A DNA stretch of 64,000 nucleotides from Polyangia bacterium (GTDB taxonomy: Bacteria > Myxococcota_A > Polyangia > Nannocystales > Nannocystaceae), in contig JAUHWG010000001.1 in NCBI GenBank assembly GCA_030424595.1, positions 310,001 through 374,000 on the forward strand. Reading direction: 5' to 3'. The notes beneath the pieces were generated by a model. It saw nothing but the letters and a program-made list of their open reading frames with translations. It was not told where the DNA came from and ran no database searches. Positions 55,336 through 64,000 of this stretch are shown piece after piece. Within the stretch, counting starts at the first letter, position 1. Each line of letters begins with the position of its first letter. The position numbers and the translations under genes are program-made.

Positions 55336-56448
55336 TCAGTGGTTGCGGTGGTCGCTGTCGTCGTGATCGCAGCAGCTGCCCTCCATACGCGCCACGGCGC
55401 CCATGGAGAACTCATCGACGTTCGGCTTCATGCCGCCGCTCGGGTGCTGAATCCAGGAGCCGACCTTGCGGTAGTGGACCCCGTAGGCGCAGCCGAAGAT
55501 CAGGCCGAAGATCGCGATCCAGCCCATGATCGAGCCGTTGCCGACGATGTCGATGAAGCGGTGGGTGACGTCGAGCGGCGTCCGGTCGCTGAACTGGCTG
55601 CCGTAGACGATCATCGCGATGCCGCCGGCGATCATCAGCATCGAGTAGAAGTTCGTGTGGGTCATCTTGCCCCACAGCTTGCCGCGATCGTCCTGGCGGA
55701 AGAACTCCAGGCTGATCCGGATGAGCGAGTGGATGATGCAGTAGGCCCCTGCGAGCGCGCCGTAGAAGGGCAAGATCGGCAGGAGCGCGACGAACACGAA
55801 GAAGAGGATCAGGTAGGCGACGAGCGCGTAGAGCTGAGCCGGGTGGATCTTGACGTTGTGCAGGTGGGGCGCACAGCGGATCACCTTGGACTCCTTGCTC
55901 GTGTAGCGGACGCCGAAGCGGCTCGACGTCGGCCGACCCCAGCAGCAGCCGTAGACGTAGCAGCCGAGGCGAGCGATCGCCTCGCCCATCGGCTGGGCGA
56001 GCGCCGCCCCGTCGAGGAGGAGCAGCAGCGGCCAGCCGTAGATCTCGGAGACCGCGTAGATCGAGACGATCGCCCCGGCGATGCCGCCGTGGAGCATGTA
56101 GCCGGGCTTGATCAACGTCGCGAGCGGGCGCTTGAAGAGCTCACGCCACTCCAGCATGATGCTGAAGGAGCGGAGCCCGATCAGCACGGCGGGGGCGACG
56201 ATGAAGAGATAGATCTTGCCGAGCTGCGCAGGATCCAGCCCGGCCATCGACGCGTGCCACAGAGCGATCGTAAAGCCGACACCGAAGGCCGCTGCCGCCA
56301 GGAAGGCGTAGGTCGTGAAGATCCAGTTCCCGATCCGGAAGAGCACGGTCCGGTTATGAAAGTCGAGGGTCCAGGATCGGAGCCACTCTCCGAAGCCTGA
56401 GCCACCGTTCTGCGCGACGTCATAGTTAGAATTCTGCATGTCTGACAT
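55336..56448 (-). CDS. lgt: prolipoprotein diacylglyceryl transferase family protein
   Basis: 370 residues from the ATG at 56446-56448; ATG 56439 is close by. Multi-pass membrane protein. Conserved Lgt features are visible: YMLHGGIAG with His120, EAIARLGCYVYGCCWGRPT (Arg160 and the GCC-GRP signature), HPAQLYALVAYL, and RISLEFFRQDDRG near 250. Lgt transfers diacylglycerol from phosphatidylglycerol to the lipobox Cys, the first step of lipoprotein maturation. It is about 80 residues longer than typical Lgt, with an N-terminal soluble part and a Cys/His/Asp-rich tail (GSCCDHDDSDHRNH) that could bind metal. It may be the main Lgt or a specialised paralogue. Confidence 0.85.
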   Translation of the reverse strand: MSDMQNSNYDVAQNGGSGFGEWLRSWTLDFHNRTVLFRIGNWIFTTYAFLAAAAFGVGFTIALWHASMAGLDPAQLGKIYLFIVAPAVLIGLRSFSIMLEWRELFKRPLATLIKPGYMLHGGIAGAIVSIYAVSEIYGWPLLLLLDGAALAQPMGEAIARLGCYVYGCCWGRPTSSRFGVRYTSKESKVIRCAPHLHNVKIHPAQLYALVAYLILFFVFVALLPILPFYGALAGAYCIIHSLIRISLEFFRQDDRGKLWGKMTHTNFYSMLMIAGGIAMIVYGSQFSDRTPLDVTHRFIDIVGNGSIMGWIAIFGLIFGCAYGVHYRKVGSWIQHPSGGMKPNVDEFSMGAVARMEGSCCDHDDSDHRNH

Positions 56449-56643
56449 GGGCTCGGGGGGTCGTGCGGACTTTCGTCGCATGGTAGACGATTCGCGCGAG
56501 CCGGGGTTACGTCTGGGTAAACCCTTGTGGCCCGGATCTCAAGGGGATGCGCCCTTCCGGTCGGCGTCTAGCCCGCACCTAGCGAATCTTGCCCGACCCG
56601 CACAGGCGGTGATAGGGTCCGGGTTTCAGCTAGGCTTCACGAC

Positions 56644-56796
56644 GTGGCAGACGAGACCAAACGAAACGATGACGAGTCCCCATCGACGGGGTTTCTGCCG
56701 CTCACTCTCGCACTCACGCTCTTCATCGCCGGGCTCTTCGTCCTCGGTGTGATCCCGGGCATCGAGTGTGGACCGCCCGCCCCTCCTGCAACCTAG
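56644..56796 (+). CDS. 50-residue single-pass membrane protein
   Basis: A short frame from GTG 56644 to TAG 56794-56796. The N-terminus is charged and hydrophilic (MADETKRNDDESPSTG), followed by one membrane helix (FLPLTLALTLFIAGLFVLGV) and a short tail with one Cys and many Pro (IECGPPAPPAT). The amphipathic composition and clean stop look like a real small membrane protein rather than chance. A weak AGG lies about 12 bases upstream. It is divergent from the lgt-like gene over 195 bases. No family recognised. Confidence 0.55.
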   Translation: MADETKRNDDESPSTGFLPLTLALTLFIAGLFVLGVIPGIECGPPAPPAT

Positions 56797-56975
56797 CAGC
56801 GTCGCGGCAAGCAGCCTTTCCGGCGGCGTTCCAGTATAGGGTCCACGGCGGGCTCCCTCGGCGGCCACACGGGCCGACAGAAGACGCCCGATGACGTGCG
56901 TCGCCGCCCGATGACGCGTCGCCGCCTGAGCTCGCTGCGATCGACGGCCCGGTTATCCGACCGTTGCTCACCGAC

Positions 56976-57014
56976 AAAAAATGAGAATCGAGGGGTCCAC
57001 AGGGACCCCTCGAT
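56976..57014 (-). terminator. rho-independent terminator of the first beta-helix lipoprotein gene
   Basis: A perfect 12-bp stem (56987-56998 with 57003-57014, loop acag) is followed on the minus strand by ttctcattttttg. It begins 25 bases after the stop of the minus-strand gene 57039-58601. Confidence 0.93.
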
Positions 57015-57038
57015 CAATCCGTCGGGTTCGGGCCAGCG

Positions 57039-58601
57039 CTAGGGCGCGGGGACGTCAGCGCCGGGGAAGCCCGCAGCGCCCTCGGTCGCGGGCCGCGGAT
57101 CGCCGTCGTAGTCCCAGGCGGGATCCTCGGAGCCCCAAGCTGCGACCTCGGCGATCGGGGACGGCAGCTCGTCGACGAGCGCCTTGACGCGGAAGACTCC
57201 AGCGACCGCCTCTTCGAACCAGGGCTTCACGTCGCTGCCCATCGCGATCATGTTGTTCTCCCCCTGCATGTCGCCGCCGTCGACGAGCGAGTTGGAGACC
57301 ACCGCGTCCGGGCAGTCGACCGACGGGTTGTTGGTCCGGCCGATGACCACCGAGTTGCGGATCGACCCGCCCTGGGCGTCGACACACTGGATCGACGCCG
57401 CCTTGTCGCCGTCGTTGCCGATCAGCGTCGAGAAGACGATCTCGAGCTCGTTCGACTGCGCGCTGCGGATCCCGCCGAACTCGGAGACCAGGTTTCCGTT
57501 GGCCGTGATGTAGGAGTTCTCGACCCGCGTCAGGCCAGCGCCGTAGGAGGCCATGCCGCCCTTCTGGTTCTGGGTGATGAGCGAGCGGCGGTGGAACGTG
57601 TCGCAGTCGAGCGCCTCGACGCCGTGCTGCGAGTTGTTGCTGAAGCGGGTGTCGGTCGCGTAGACCGTCGACGCCGAGCACTTGAGCCCGCTCGCCTGGG
57701 CGAGCGAGAAGACCAGCCCCTGGGTGTAGAGGGTGCTCGCGTCGCCCGTGGTCAGGCCGGAGGCACCGTCGAGGGTCGAGCGCAGGGTGACGCTGCCACC
57801 GTCGGCGATCAGCGCGATCGTGCTGCCGCTGGGCGTGACGTGCTCGGGCGCGATGTACGTCGCCGGAGCGATCCGCACGGTCCACGCGGCAGCGAGGTTG
57901 TCGGGCTCGGAGATCTTCAGGAAGGCCTCCGCGAGGGTGCAGTACGGGGCCTCCATGGTCCCGTCGCCGACCATGCAGTCGTCAGCGGCCTTGTTCACCC
58001 AGAGCACGTACTCCGGCTGGAAGCAGGAGCCCTCGACGAGGTTGCAGGCCGTGTCCCCGCACTGGTCATGCTCGCTACAACCGACGCACTCGTTCGCGGC
58101 GTCGTCGCAAATAGGCGACATGCCGTCGCAGGCGCTGTTGTTCTCCGCGGTGCACTCGACACAGGCGCCGGCGCTGCAGACCGGGCTGCCAGCGTCGAGC
58201 CCCGCACAGGAGCTGTCCCCGTCGGCGGCCGAGCAGTCGACGCACTCACCGGCGAGGCAGAACGGCGTGCTCGGATCACAGGCGTCATCGGGCTCTCCAT
58301 CCGCGGCGAGGCAGTCCGGGACCGGGCCGGTCGTCTCGGTCGTCCCCTCGGTGGTCGGATCGGTCGTCGGCTCGGTCGTCGGCTCGGAGGTCGGACCCGT
58401 CGTCGGACCTGTCGTCGGACCCGTCGTCGGCCCTGTCGTCGGGCTCGTCGTCGGCGTCGTGTCGGTCGTCGACGCGGTCTCGGTGCCCGACTCGGACCCG
58501 GTCCCGGTGTCCGTTTCGGTGACCATCGGGGTCCCCCCGACGCAACCGGCAAGAACGAGGCTAAGGGGCAAGGAAAGGCTGGAGAGAGTGCTACGGATCA
58601 T
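57039..58601 (-). CDS. Cys-rich, beta-helix lipoprotein, paralogue 1 of 4
   Basis: 520 residues from the ATG at 58599-58601. The signal peptide ends in the lipobox LVLAGC. A Thr-rich linker with TTGP/TTEP repeats runs to about residue 90. A Cys-rich region with about 18 Cys follows (FCLAGECVDC, CSAGACVECTAE, ICDDAANECVGC, EHDQCGDTACNL). The C-terminal 320 residues show the strand-turn rungs of a right-handed beta-helix (LYTQGLVFSLAQAS, RVENSYITANGNL, IVFSTLIGNDGD, IRNSVVIGR). It ends with the shared signature DYDGDPRP...GADVP. Probably a surface or secreted carbohydrate-binding or lyase-like protein; function unknown. Followed by a strong terminator. Confidence 0.87.
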   Translation of the reverse strand: MIRSTLSSLSLPLSLVLAGCVGGTPMVTETDTGTGSESGTETASTTDTTPTTSPTTGPTTGPTTGPTTGPTSEPTTEPTTDPTTEGTTETTGPVPDCLAADGEPDDACDPSTPFCLAGECVDCSAADGDSSCAGLDAGSPVCSAGACVECTAENNSACDGMSPICDDAANECVGCSEHDQCGDTACNLVEGSCFQPEYVLWVNKAADDCMVGDGTMEAPYCTLAEAFLKISEPDNLAAAWTVRIAPATYIAPEHVTPSGSTIALIADGGSVTLRSTLDGASGLTTGDASTLYTQGLVFSLAQASGLKCSASTVYATDTRFSNNSQHGVEALDCDTFHRRSLITQNQKGGMASYGAGLTRVENSYITANGNLVSEFGGIRSAQSNELEIVFSTLIGNDGDKAASIQCVDAQGGSIRNSVVIGRTNNPSVDCPDAVVSNSLVDGGDMQGENNMIAMGSDVKPWFEEAVAGVFRVKALVDELPSPIAEVAAWGSEDPAWDYDGDPRPATEGAAGFPGADVPAP

Positions 58602-58757
58602 CAGTTTGTTTCCAAGATTTGGTCGTGACCGCACGGGCCCCGAGCGGCCGCAGTATTCCCCACTCCAGAGGTCCTGGCAATCATCCGCCGTTCACCTCCG
58701 GGACTCTGTGGACCGTCGCCCCCACCCTGGTGGGTAGAGCCCTCGCTCGATCCCGCT

Positions 58758-58789
58758 GCCGATCCTCGAGCAGATCCTCGAGCAGATCG
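58758..58789. repeat. 12-base repeat, about 2.6 copies
   Basis: gatcctcgagca repeats between paralogues 1 and 2 just before the stop of paralogue 2 (minus strand). No other signal stands out in the 190-base gap. Confidence 0.65.
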
Positions 58790-58791
58790 TC

Positions 58792-60324
58792 CTACGGCAC
58801 GTCCGCGCCGGCGTAGTCCATCGACCCCCGCTCCGTCGGCCGCGGGTCCCCCTCGAAGTCGGTCGGCGGATCGTCCGCGAGCCAGCTCCCGACCTCCCCG
58901 AGCATCGTGTCCGCCTTCGCCCGGTAGACCCCGTCGGACGGGGTGAAGTAGGTGCCGAGCGCGGCAGGCATCACCGGGAAGTTGGTCGCCCCGACCATCG
59001 CGTTGTCGACGGCCGAGCGGACGACCTCGACGCCCTCACAGGCCGTCGACTCGCCGCCACCGACGAGCACCGAGTTGCGCACGGTGGCGAGGCCCACCTC
59101 ACCGCAGGTGAAGGAGCTCGGGAAGCCGATCGTCGCCTGATTTGCGACGACGGTCGTGTAGACCACGTCCGCATCGCCACCGTCGATGTGGATCGCCCCC
59201 TGCTGCAGGTTGTTCGTCCCGTTCTCGGTGACGAAGCAGTTCTTCATCACCAGCGATCCATTGCCGTTGGCCTCGACCCCGCCGCCGAGGTTCCCGGTGA
59301 AGGTGACCCCGCGGGCGACGACCGAGGAGACACCGGCGGAGAGTCCCACCCCGGTGTTGCCGGCGATCCGGGAGCGGTCCACCCAGAGGAACGCGTTCTT
59401 GCTGACGAGCCCGGCCTTCGCGTTGTTGCCGACGATCGCGACGCCGTCGAAGATCGCGGTCGCCCCGGCCTCGACCTCGACGATCGCGTCGCCGGTGGCG
59501 ACGATCGACACGTACGAGTCCCCGGCGTCGGGGTTGATGATGGCGATCTTGCGGCCCTCAGGGACGAGCACCGGGGTGTCGTAGGGCCCGCCTCGGAGCC
59601 GGATCACGGCCGTCCCGTCGCCTCCGTCGACCACCTCGACCATGGCGTCGCTGAGGGTGCAGAAGGGCTCCGCCTCGGTGCCGCCCGCGTTGGAGCAGCC
59701 GCCGTCGCTGCTGTCGACCCAGATCGTCGAGTCCCCGCCGAGACACTCGCCGGTGAAGAGATTGCACGCGCCATCCCCACACTCGTCATGGGCGACACAG
59801 GGGACGCAGGAGTTGGTCGCCCCGTCGCACACCGGGGTCTGCTCCGAGCACGCGGACGCGTCGTCGGGGAGACAAAGCACGCACTGACCGCTCTCGGGGT
59901 CGCACACCGGCAGCTCGGGACCGCAGGACTCGAGGCCCGTGCAGTCGACACAAAACCCCATCTGATTGCAGTAGGGCTGGCTCGAGTCGAGGTTCGCGCA
60001 CATCTGGTTGACGGTGCCGTCCGCTGGCGAACACTCGCCCCCCTCCGACGTCGACGTCGTCGGGTCGCTCGTGGTCGTGCTGTCCGTGTCGGTCGGCGAG
60101 GTGCTCGCCTCACTCATGTCGGTGCTGGGAACGCACGTCCTCGACGCGCAGAGCAGCCCAGGATCACAGAGGCCTCCGTCGAGGCAGCCACAGTTCTCCG
60201 AGCCGAGCTCGCACTCCTCGGTATCGCCCGACGTCGTCGGATCGATCGGCGCTCCGGTGCAAGCCAGGCCCAGCAACGATCCAAAAGCGAGGAGCGAGCC
60301 CCAACGCAAAGTAAGCGAACGCAT
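58792..60324 (-). CDS. Cys-rich, beta-helix lipoprotein, paralogue 2 of 4
   Basis: 510 residues from the ATG at 60322-60324; the open frame upstream to 60519 lacks a signal peptide start. The lipobox is LLGLAC. A Cys-rich N-terminal module with CGCLDGGLCDPGLLC leads to a Ser/Thr linker, then a second Cys-rich module (YCNQMGFCVDCTG, VCDPESGQCVLC, CDGATNSCVPC, HDECGDGACNL) of the same spacing as its neighbours. The C-terminal beta-helix rungs include IFDGVAIVGNNAKAG, WVDRSRIAGNTGVG and LVMKNCFVTENG. It ends in DFEGDPRP...DYAGADVP. Confidence 0.87.
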   Translation of the reverse strand: MRSLTLRWGSLLAFGSLLGLACTGAPIDPTTSGDTEECELGSENCGCLDGGLCDPGLLCASRTCVPSTDMSEASTSPTDTDSTTTSDPTTSTSEGGECSPADGTVNQMCANLDSSQPYCNQMGFCVDCTGLESCGPELPVCDPESGQCVLCLPDDASACSEQTPVCDGATNSCVPCVAHDECGDGACNLFTGECLGGDSTIWVDSSDGGCSNAGGTEAEPFCTLSDAMVEVVDGGDGTAVIRLRGGPYDTPVLVPEGRKIAIINPDAGDSYVSIVATGDAIVEVEAGATAIFDGVAIVGNNAKAGLVSKNAFLWVDRSRIAGNTGVGLSAGVSSVVARGVTFTGNLGGGVEANGNGSLVMKNCFVTENGTNNLQQGAIHIDGGDADVVYTTVVANQATIGFPSSFTCGEVGLATVRNSVLVGGGESTACEGVEVVRSAVDNAMVGATNFPVMPAALGTYFTPSDGVYRAKADTMLGEVGSWLADDPPTDFEGDPRPTERGSMDYAGADVP

Positions 60325-60602
60325 CGTTCGAAGTATCCCGGACAAAGCACCCTCCTGACAATCATCAGCGATACGCAGACCTGTCGCACTACAGGCCCTC
60401 AGCACCCGCGGAGTGCTCAAAAACGAGCACGGGCAACGCTGCCCTGAAGGACCGTTTGGAGCCCGCACTGCGCCAACACGGGCGCCCGGCTCGTCCTCCG
60501 CGTCGGTCCTCAGGGGCATGTGGTGAGGAGCTCGCGCCGCAGGTCCGCCGCCCCCGCGAATTGCCGCAGAAGATCCGACCGTTGTCAGCGAACAATCACC
60601 GA

Positions 60603-62195
60603 CTACGGGATGTCCGCACCCGCGTAGTCGACGGTACCGTCGACCGTCGGCCGAGCGTCACCGTCGACGTCGCCGGAGGGATCACCGTTGATCCACAGCG
60701 CGACGTCCTTGAACTCCACGTTGCCGGGCTTCAGGTGGAAGTCGCCGGTCTGCGGCTTGACGAACCAGGCGGGATCCAAACCGCCCTCGATGTACGTGTT
60801 GGTGCCGCCGATCTTGCCGTTGTCGAGGGCGTTGTACTCATACTCGAGGCCGCCGCACTCGAAGGACGCGCCGCCCCCCGTCGTCCCGAGGAGGATCGAA
60901 TTGCGGACGACGCCGCTCGTGTCGTTGCTGCAGCCCATCGACAGCTTCAGCTGATCCGTCGCCTGGTTCGAGATCACCGAGCTGTAGAGCAGATCCAGCG
61001 TCGTCCCCTGCGAGGTCCCGATACCGCCGACCTCAGAGAAGCCGCCGCCGTTCGCGACGACGAACGAATTCTCGAGGCGCAGGCTCCCGCCGCTGAGCTG
61101 GATCCCTCCGCCATCGTTGTTGGCGATCGTTGACCGACGGAAGACCAGCGTGCAGTTCGACATCCCGTCAACGCCGAGCTCCTTGCGCTCGACGACGCTC
61201 GAGTCGTCAGCCCACAGCGAGCCGCCGCTGCAGACGATCCCCCGATCCTCGCTCGGGTAGCCGAGCTTGACGTGATCGAGGAGCGTGATCGATCCCTGGT
61301 TGACGAGGAGCGCGTCCGTCCCGTCTGTCTCGAGGCGGACATCCGCGGTGGTCGAGCTCCGGATCGCGATGATCCGCGAAGACTCGACCGACACCTTGTC
61401 CCCGTAGACGCCGCTCGGGATCACCCAGACGATCGTCGGATCGTTCTTCGCCACGGTCGCGACGGCGTCCTGGATCTCGCAGTAGGGCTTGGCCTCGCTC
61501 CCGTCCGCGCCGTTGCAAGGGGCGGACTTGTCGACCCACAAGGCGTTGTCCGGGAAGCATGCCCCAGAGAACAGGTTGCAGGCGCCTGAACCACACTCGT
61601 CGTGCTCGGTGCAGGGGACGCACTCGTTGCCGCTCTCGGAGCAGACAGGGGTCTGTCCCTCGCAGGCGCTCGCGTCGTCGGTCGTGCACTCGACGCAGAC
61701 CTCGGAGAGCAGATCGCAGACCGGGATGGCCTCGCCCACCTCCGCGCTGACCTCCGCGCAGGAGATCGCCGAGCAGCCGAGACAGACCCCCTCCGCGGTG
61801 CAGTAGGTCCCATCGCCGCAACCATCGTTGACGAGCCCTTGCTGAGGATCGCACTCGGTCCCCTCGGTGGTGCCGACCGTGTCCGACCCCATCGTCGTCG
61901 TCCCGGCCGTCTCCGTGTCGGTCGTCGGGCCGGTTGTCGACGGCGAGGATGTCGACGGACCCATCGTCGTCACCGAAGGGTCGCCGATGCACCGATTCGA
62001 GGCGCACACCAGCCCCGCCCCGCAGGTGTCATCCGAGTAACAAACGCAGTCCAGCGTACCGGGATCGCAACCGGTATCGGTCGTTTCCTGGGCGTCCGTC
62101 GCCGTCACCTCCGGGGTCGCGGGACAGGCCCCGAGGAGAACACCGATCACGGCCAAGCCCGCAGTCTGAGCGAAGGTAAAGAAAGTCAGGCGCAC
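60603..62195 (-). CDS. Cys-rich, beta-helix lipoprotein, paralogue 3 of 4
   Basis: 530 residues from a GTG at 62193-62195, chosen because it directly precedes the signal peptide; an upstream in-frame start at 62237 is the alternative. The lipobox is LLGAC. The layout repeats that of paralogue 2: a short Cys module (CVCYSDDTCGAGLVC), a Ser/Thr linker, a Cys-rich domain (YCTAEGVCLGC, VCDLLSEVCVEC, VCSESGNECVPC, HDECGSGACNL) and a beta-helix (LLDHVKLGYPSEDRG, VFRRSTIANNDGGG, RLENSFVVANGG). It ends with DVDGDARP...DYAGADIP. Confidence 0.87.
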   Translation of the reverse strand: MRLTFFTFAQTAGLAVIGVLLGACPATPEVTATDAQETTDTGCDPGTLDCVCYSDDTCGAGLVCASNRCIGDPSVTTMGPSTSSPSTTGPTTDTETAGTTTMGSDTVGTTEGTECDPQQGLVNDGCGDGTYCTAEGVCLGCSAISCAEVSAEVGEAIPVCDLLSEVCVECTTDDASACEGQTPVCSESGNECVPCTEHDECGSGACNLFSGACFPDNALWVDKSAPCNGADGSEAKPYCEIQDAVATVAKNDPTIVWVIPSGVYGDKVSVESSRIIAIRSSTTADVRLETDGTDALLVNQGSITLLDHVKLGYPSEDRGIVCSGGSLWADDSSVVERKELGVDGMSNCTLVFRRSTIANNDGGGIQLSGGSLRLENSFVVANGGGFSEVGGIGTSQGTTLDLLYSSVISNQATDQLKLSMGCSNDTSGVVRNSILLGTTGGGASFECGGLEYEYNALDNGKIGGTNTYIEGGLDPAWFVKPQTGDFHLKPGNVEFKDVALWINGDPSGDVDGDARPTVDGTVDYAGADIP

Positions 62196-62314
62196 CCGAC
62201 GAGTATCCCCGCTCGCCCCGGGGCTGGCAACGCACACGAGTGTCCAGAAGGGGCGCTAATGCCCTCTAATGCGCGGTTCTGGCCACCTCCTCATGGGGAG
62301 CGTCAGCTCGACGC

Positions 62315-63970
62315 TCAGAGCTCGAAGACATCTGCGCCGGGAGAGTCCGGCGAACCATCATCGAGCGGCCGCGGATCCCCCTCAAAGTCAGCTCGCGGGT
62401 CCTCGGCCTGACGGGTCGCGATCCCGTCGAGCTCCGTCGCAGCCTCGGCGTCGGCGATGCGGTAGACCCCCTTCATCTCCTCCGCCTTGAGGAGGGCGAG
62501 GATGTCCTCGGCGGCTCGCTTGACGTTCCCCTCGCCGGAGTTCTCACCGCCGTCGACCATGGAGTTGTCGATCACCAGGTTGGTGCACTGGACCGAGGCG
62601 TTCGGGTTGCCCGGATCATGGGCGATGATCGAGTTGCGGACGAGGTTCGGCGCCTCCGCCTTGGTGCAGCTGATCGAGTCCGCCCCCTGCGGGCTGCGGT
62701 TGTCGACGATGGTGCTGTAGGCGATGTCGATGCCGACCTGATCGAGCGAGAGGCCGCCACCTCCCCACTTGTCGCCGCCCCCGTTGTCGGTGATGAACGT
62801 GTTGCGCATCACCAGCGACCCGGCCTTCATCTCGACGCCCTCGGACTTGTTCATCGTCACGGCGGAGTCACGCAGGGTGAGCTCGCAGTCGTCACCGCGA
62901 ACGCCTGGGCCCACGCCGCCGCGGATACGAGACCGGCTGATGTGGAGCCGCGCGCCCTGCTCGCAGAGCAACGTCGGGTTGTCGCTGATCGCCGCCCCGC
63001 TCTCGAAGTCGAGGTTGTGGAGGTAGAGCGTGACATCACCGACCACCCGCACCGTCGGGAAGACCGAGGCGAACTCCGGCGCGGTCGAGTCGTTCTCGTC
63101 CGCGACGATCGCGAAGGTCAACGGTGAGCCCTCATCCTGGAGCACCACCTTGGCCTGGGCGTAGGGCGCACCCGGGAGGATCTTGAAGGTCCAGCCGCTG
63201 ATCCCCCCGTTGTTCTTCGCATGATCCAAGGCGACGTCGAAGACGCAGTAGGGGTTGGCCTTCGTCCCGCCGACGCCGCCCATGTCCGTGCAGTTTCCGG
63301 AGTTCGCGGTGTCGGTGAAGAGGTAGAGCACCTTCTCGGGGTCCATGCACTGGCCGCTCTCCATGTTGCAGGAGGAGTCCGGGCACTGATCGTGGTCGTT
63401 GCAGCCGACGCAGAGGTTGACCACGTCGTCGCAGACCGGCGTCGCGCCCTTGCAGGCCGAGGCCTCGCTGGCAGTGCACTCGACACAGCTCCCGCTCTCG
63501 ACGTCACAGACAGCCTTGTCCCCGTCGATCGCGGCGCAGTCCACGAGCACAGAGCAGTCACCGCAGATCCCAGAGGCCGAGCAGTAGGGCAGCTCCTCGG
63601 GGCAGTCCGGGTTCAGGAGGCCGTTGTCTGGATCGCATGTCCCCGGCTCTTCGGTCGTGCCGGTGGTCGGATCCGTCGTCGTCGTCGGCTCCGAGGTCGA
63701 CGTCGGTCCGGTGGTCGTCGGATCCATCGTCGTCGTCATCCCCTCCTCGACGCAGATCCCAGCCGAGCAGACGAGGCCAAGATCGCAACCTCCCCCGCCC
63801 GTGCACATGCAACCAAGCGCCCCGATCGCACACTCCTCACCGGTCGTCGACGTCGACGCCTCGGTTGTCGACATGTCGATGTCCGTATCCGCGGGCTCGC
63901 CGGCTGTGCACGAGAACACGCAGAGACCGAAGAGCGCGAGAGGAACCGCCGTGGACCACCCTTTTGTCAT
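62315..63970 (-). CDS. Cys-rich, beta-helix lipoprotein, paralogue 4 of 4
   Basis: 551 residues from the ATG at 63968-63970. The signal peptide ends in the lipobox CVFSC. A short Cys module (CMCTGGGGCDLGLVC), a Thr-rich linker (TTTDPTTGTTEEP) and the Cys-rich domain (YCSASGICGDC, VCDVESGSCVEC, VCDDVVNLCVGC, HDQCPDSSCNM) are followed by a beta-helix (LYLHNLDFESGAAI, RLHISRSRIRGGVG, VMRNTFITDNGG). The C-terminal signature DFEGDPRP...SPGADV is kept but drifts at the last residues. It is the first gene of the array in transcription order. Confidence 0.87.
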   Translation of the reverse strand: MTKGWSTAVPLALFGLCVFSCTAGEPADTDIDMSTTEASTSTTGEECAIGALGCMCTGGGGCDLGLVCSAGICVEEGMTTTMDPTTTGPTSTSEPTTTTDPTTGTTEEPGTCDPDNGLLNPDCPEELPYCSASGICGDCSVLVDCAAIDGDKAVCDVESGSCVECTASEASACKGATPVCDDVVNLCVGCNDHDQCPDSSCNMESGQCMDPEKVLYLFTDTANSGNCTDMGGVGGTKANPYCVFDVALDHAKNNGGISGWTFKILPGAPYAQAKVVLQDEGSPLTFAIVADENDSTAPEFASVFPTVRVVGDVTLYLHNLDFESGAAISDNPTLLCEQGARLHISRSRIRGGVGPGVRGDDCELTLRDSAVTMNKSEGVEMKAGSLVMRNTFITDNGGGDKWGGGGLSLDQVGIDIAYSTIVDNRSPQGADSISCTKAEAPNLVRNSIIAHDPGNPNASVQCTNLVIDNSMVDGGENSGEGNVKRAAEDILALLKAEEMKGVYRIADAEAATELDGIATRQAEDPRADFEGDPRPLDDGSPDSPGADVFEL

Positions 63971-64000
63971 GATGTGAGGAGTATCGCGCGTTCGAGGGGC

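Overview
The window is very GC-rich, uses codons ending in C or G throughout, and carries 44 full-length genes plus one partial gene at the left edge. By established knowledge of protein families, the mix points to a myxobacterium, most likely a Nannocystis/Enhygromyxa-type member of the Myxococcota (inference). The pointers are many lipoproteins with Thr/Ser/Pro linkers, Cys-rich DUF4215 repeats with a DUF1554 C-terminus, RCC1 repeats, an FHA-containing Ser/Thr kinase, YARHG domains and FadJ/FadI. About 20 genes encode proteins with a lipobox, so the window is dominated by envelope and secreted functions.

Layout. 2-271 is the tail of an unidentified gene. 583-7513 is a tight operon: MoxR ATPase, DUF58, a BatA-like VWA membrane protein and a large double-VWA membrane protein. 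7514-8111 is noncoding and holds copy A of a structured repeat. 8112-10505 has a VWA lipoprotein with a strong terminator and an unknown lipoprotein. 10577-14452 holds an alpha/beta hydrolase, a class I fumarase and an esterase-like lipoprotein. 14819-19231 is a cluster of three DUF4215/DUF1554 lipoproteins plus a decayed remnant and a truncated HTH gene. 19339-21191 is a beta-propeller-like lipoprotein coupled to a GNAT acetyltransferase.

21374-30039 (minus strand) is an RND efflux system: one membrane-fusion lipoprotein and two different RND permeases, an MdtABC-like arrangement without an outer-membrane channel. A HAD phosphatase (minus) and a kinase-FHA protein (plus) diverge at 31.1 kb. 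A tRNA-Pro(CGG) with a strong terminator lies at 33.6 kb, followed by a 14-repeat RCC1 lipoprotein, a small c-type cytochrome, an RRM RNA-binding protein, an Uup-type ABC-F protein, a double-YARHG lipoprotein, a pseudo-metallopeptidase-like lipoprotein and a CapA-like protein. Copy B of the structured repeat is at 43.5 kb. FadJ-FadI (fatty-acid beta-oxidation) and a D-cysteine desulfhydrase-like enzyme follow.

49043-56796 has a zinc-ribbon/TPR membrane protein with long in-frame minisatellites, three small lipoproteins, a second ABC-F protein, an Lgt-family prolipoprotein diacylglyceryl transferase and a 50-residue membrane protein. 57039-63970 is a head-to-tail array of four paralogous Cys-rich, beta-helix lipoproteins.

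The observation most worth following is the pair of structured intergenic elements at 7.75-7.91 kb and 43.51-43.67 kb. They share a long outer stem and an inner hairpin, and several differences between the copies are compensatory, which suggests selection on RNA (or single-stranded DNA) structure. No CRISPR array, complete IS element or restriction/defence system was seen. The many long opposite-strand ORFs are GC-rich shadows of real genes.
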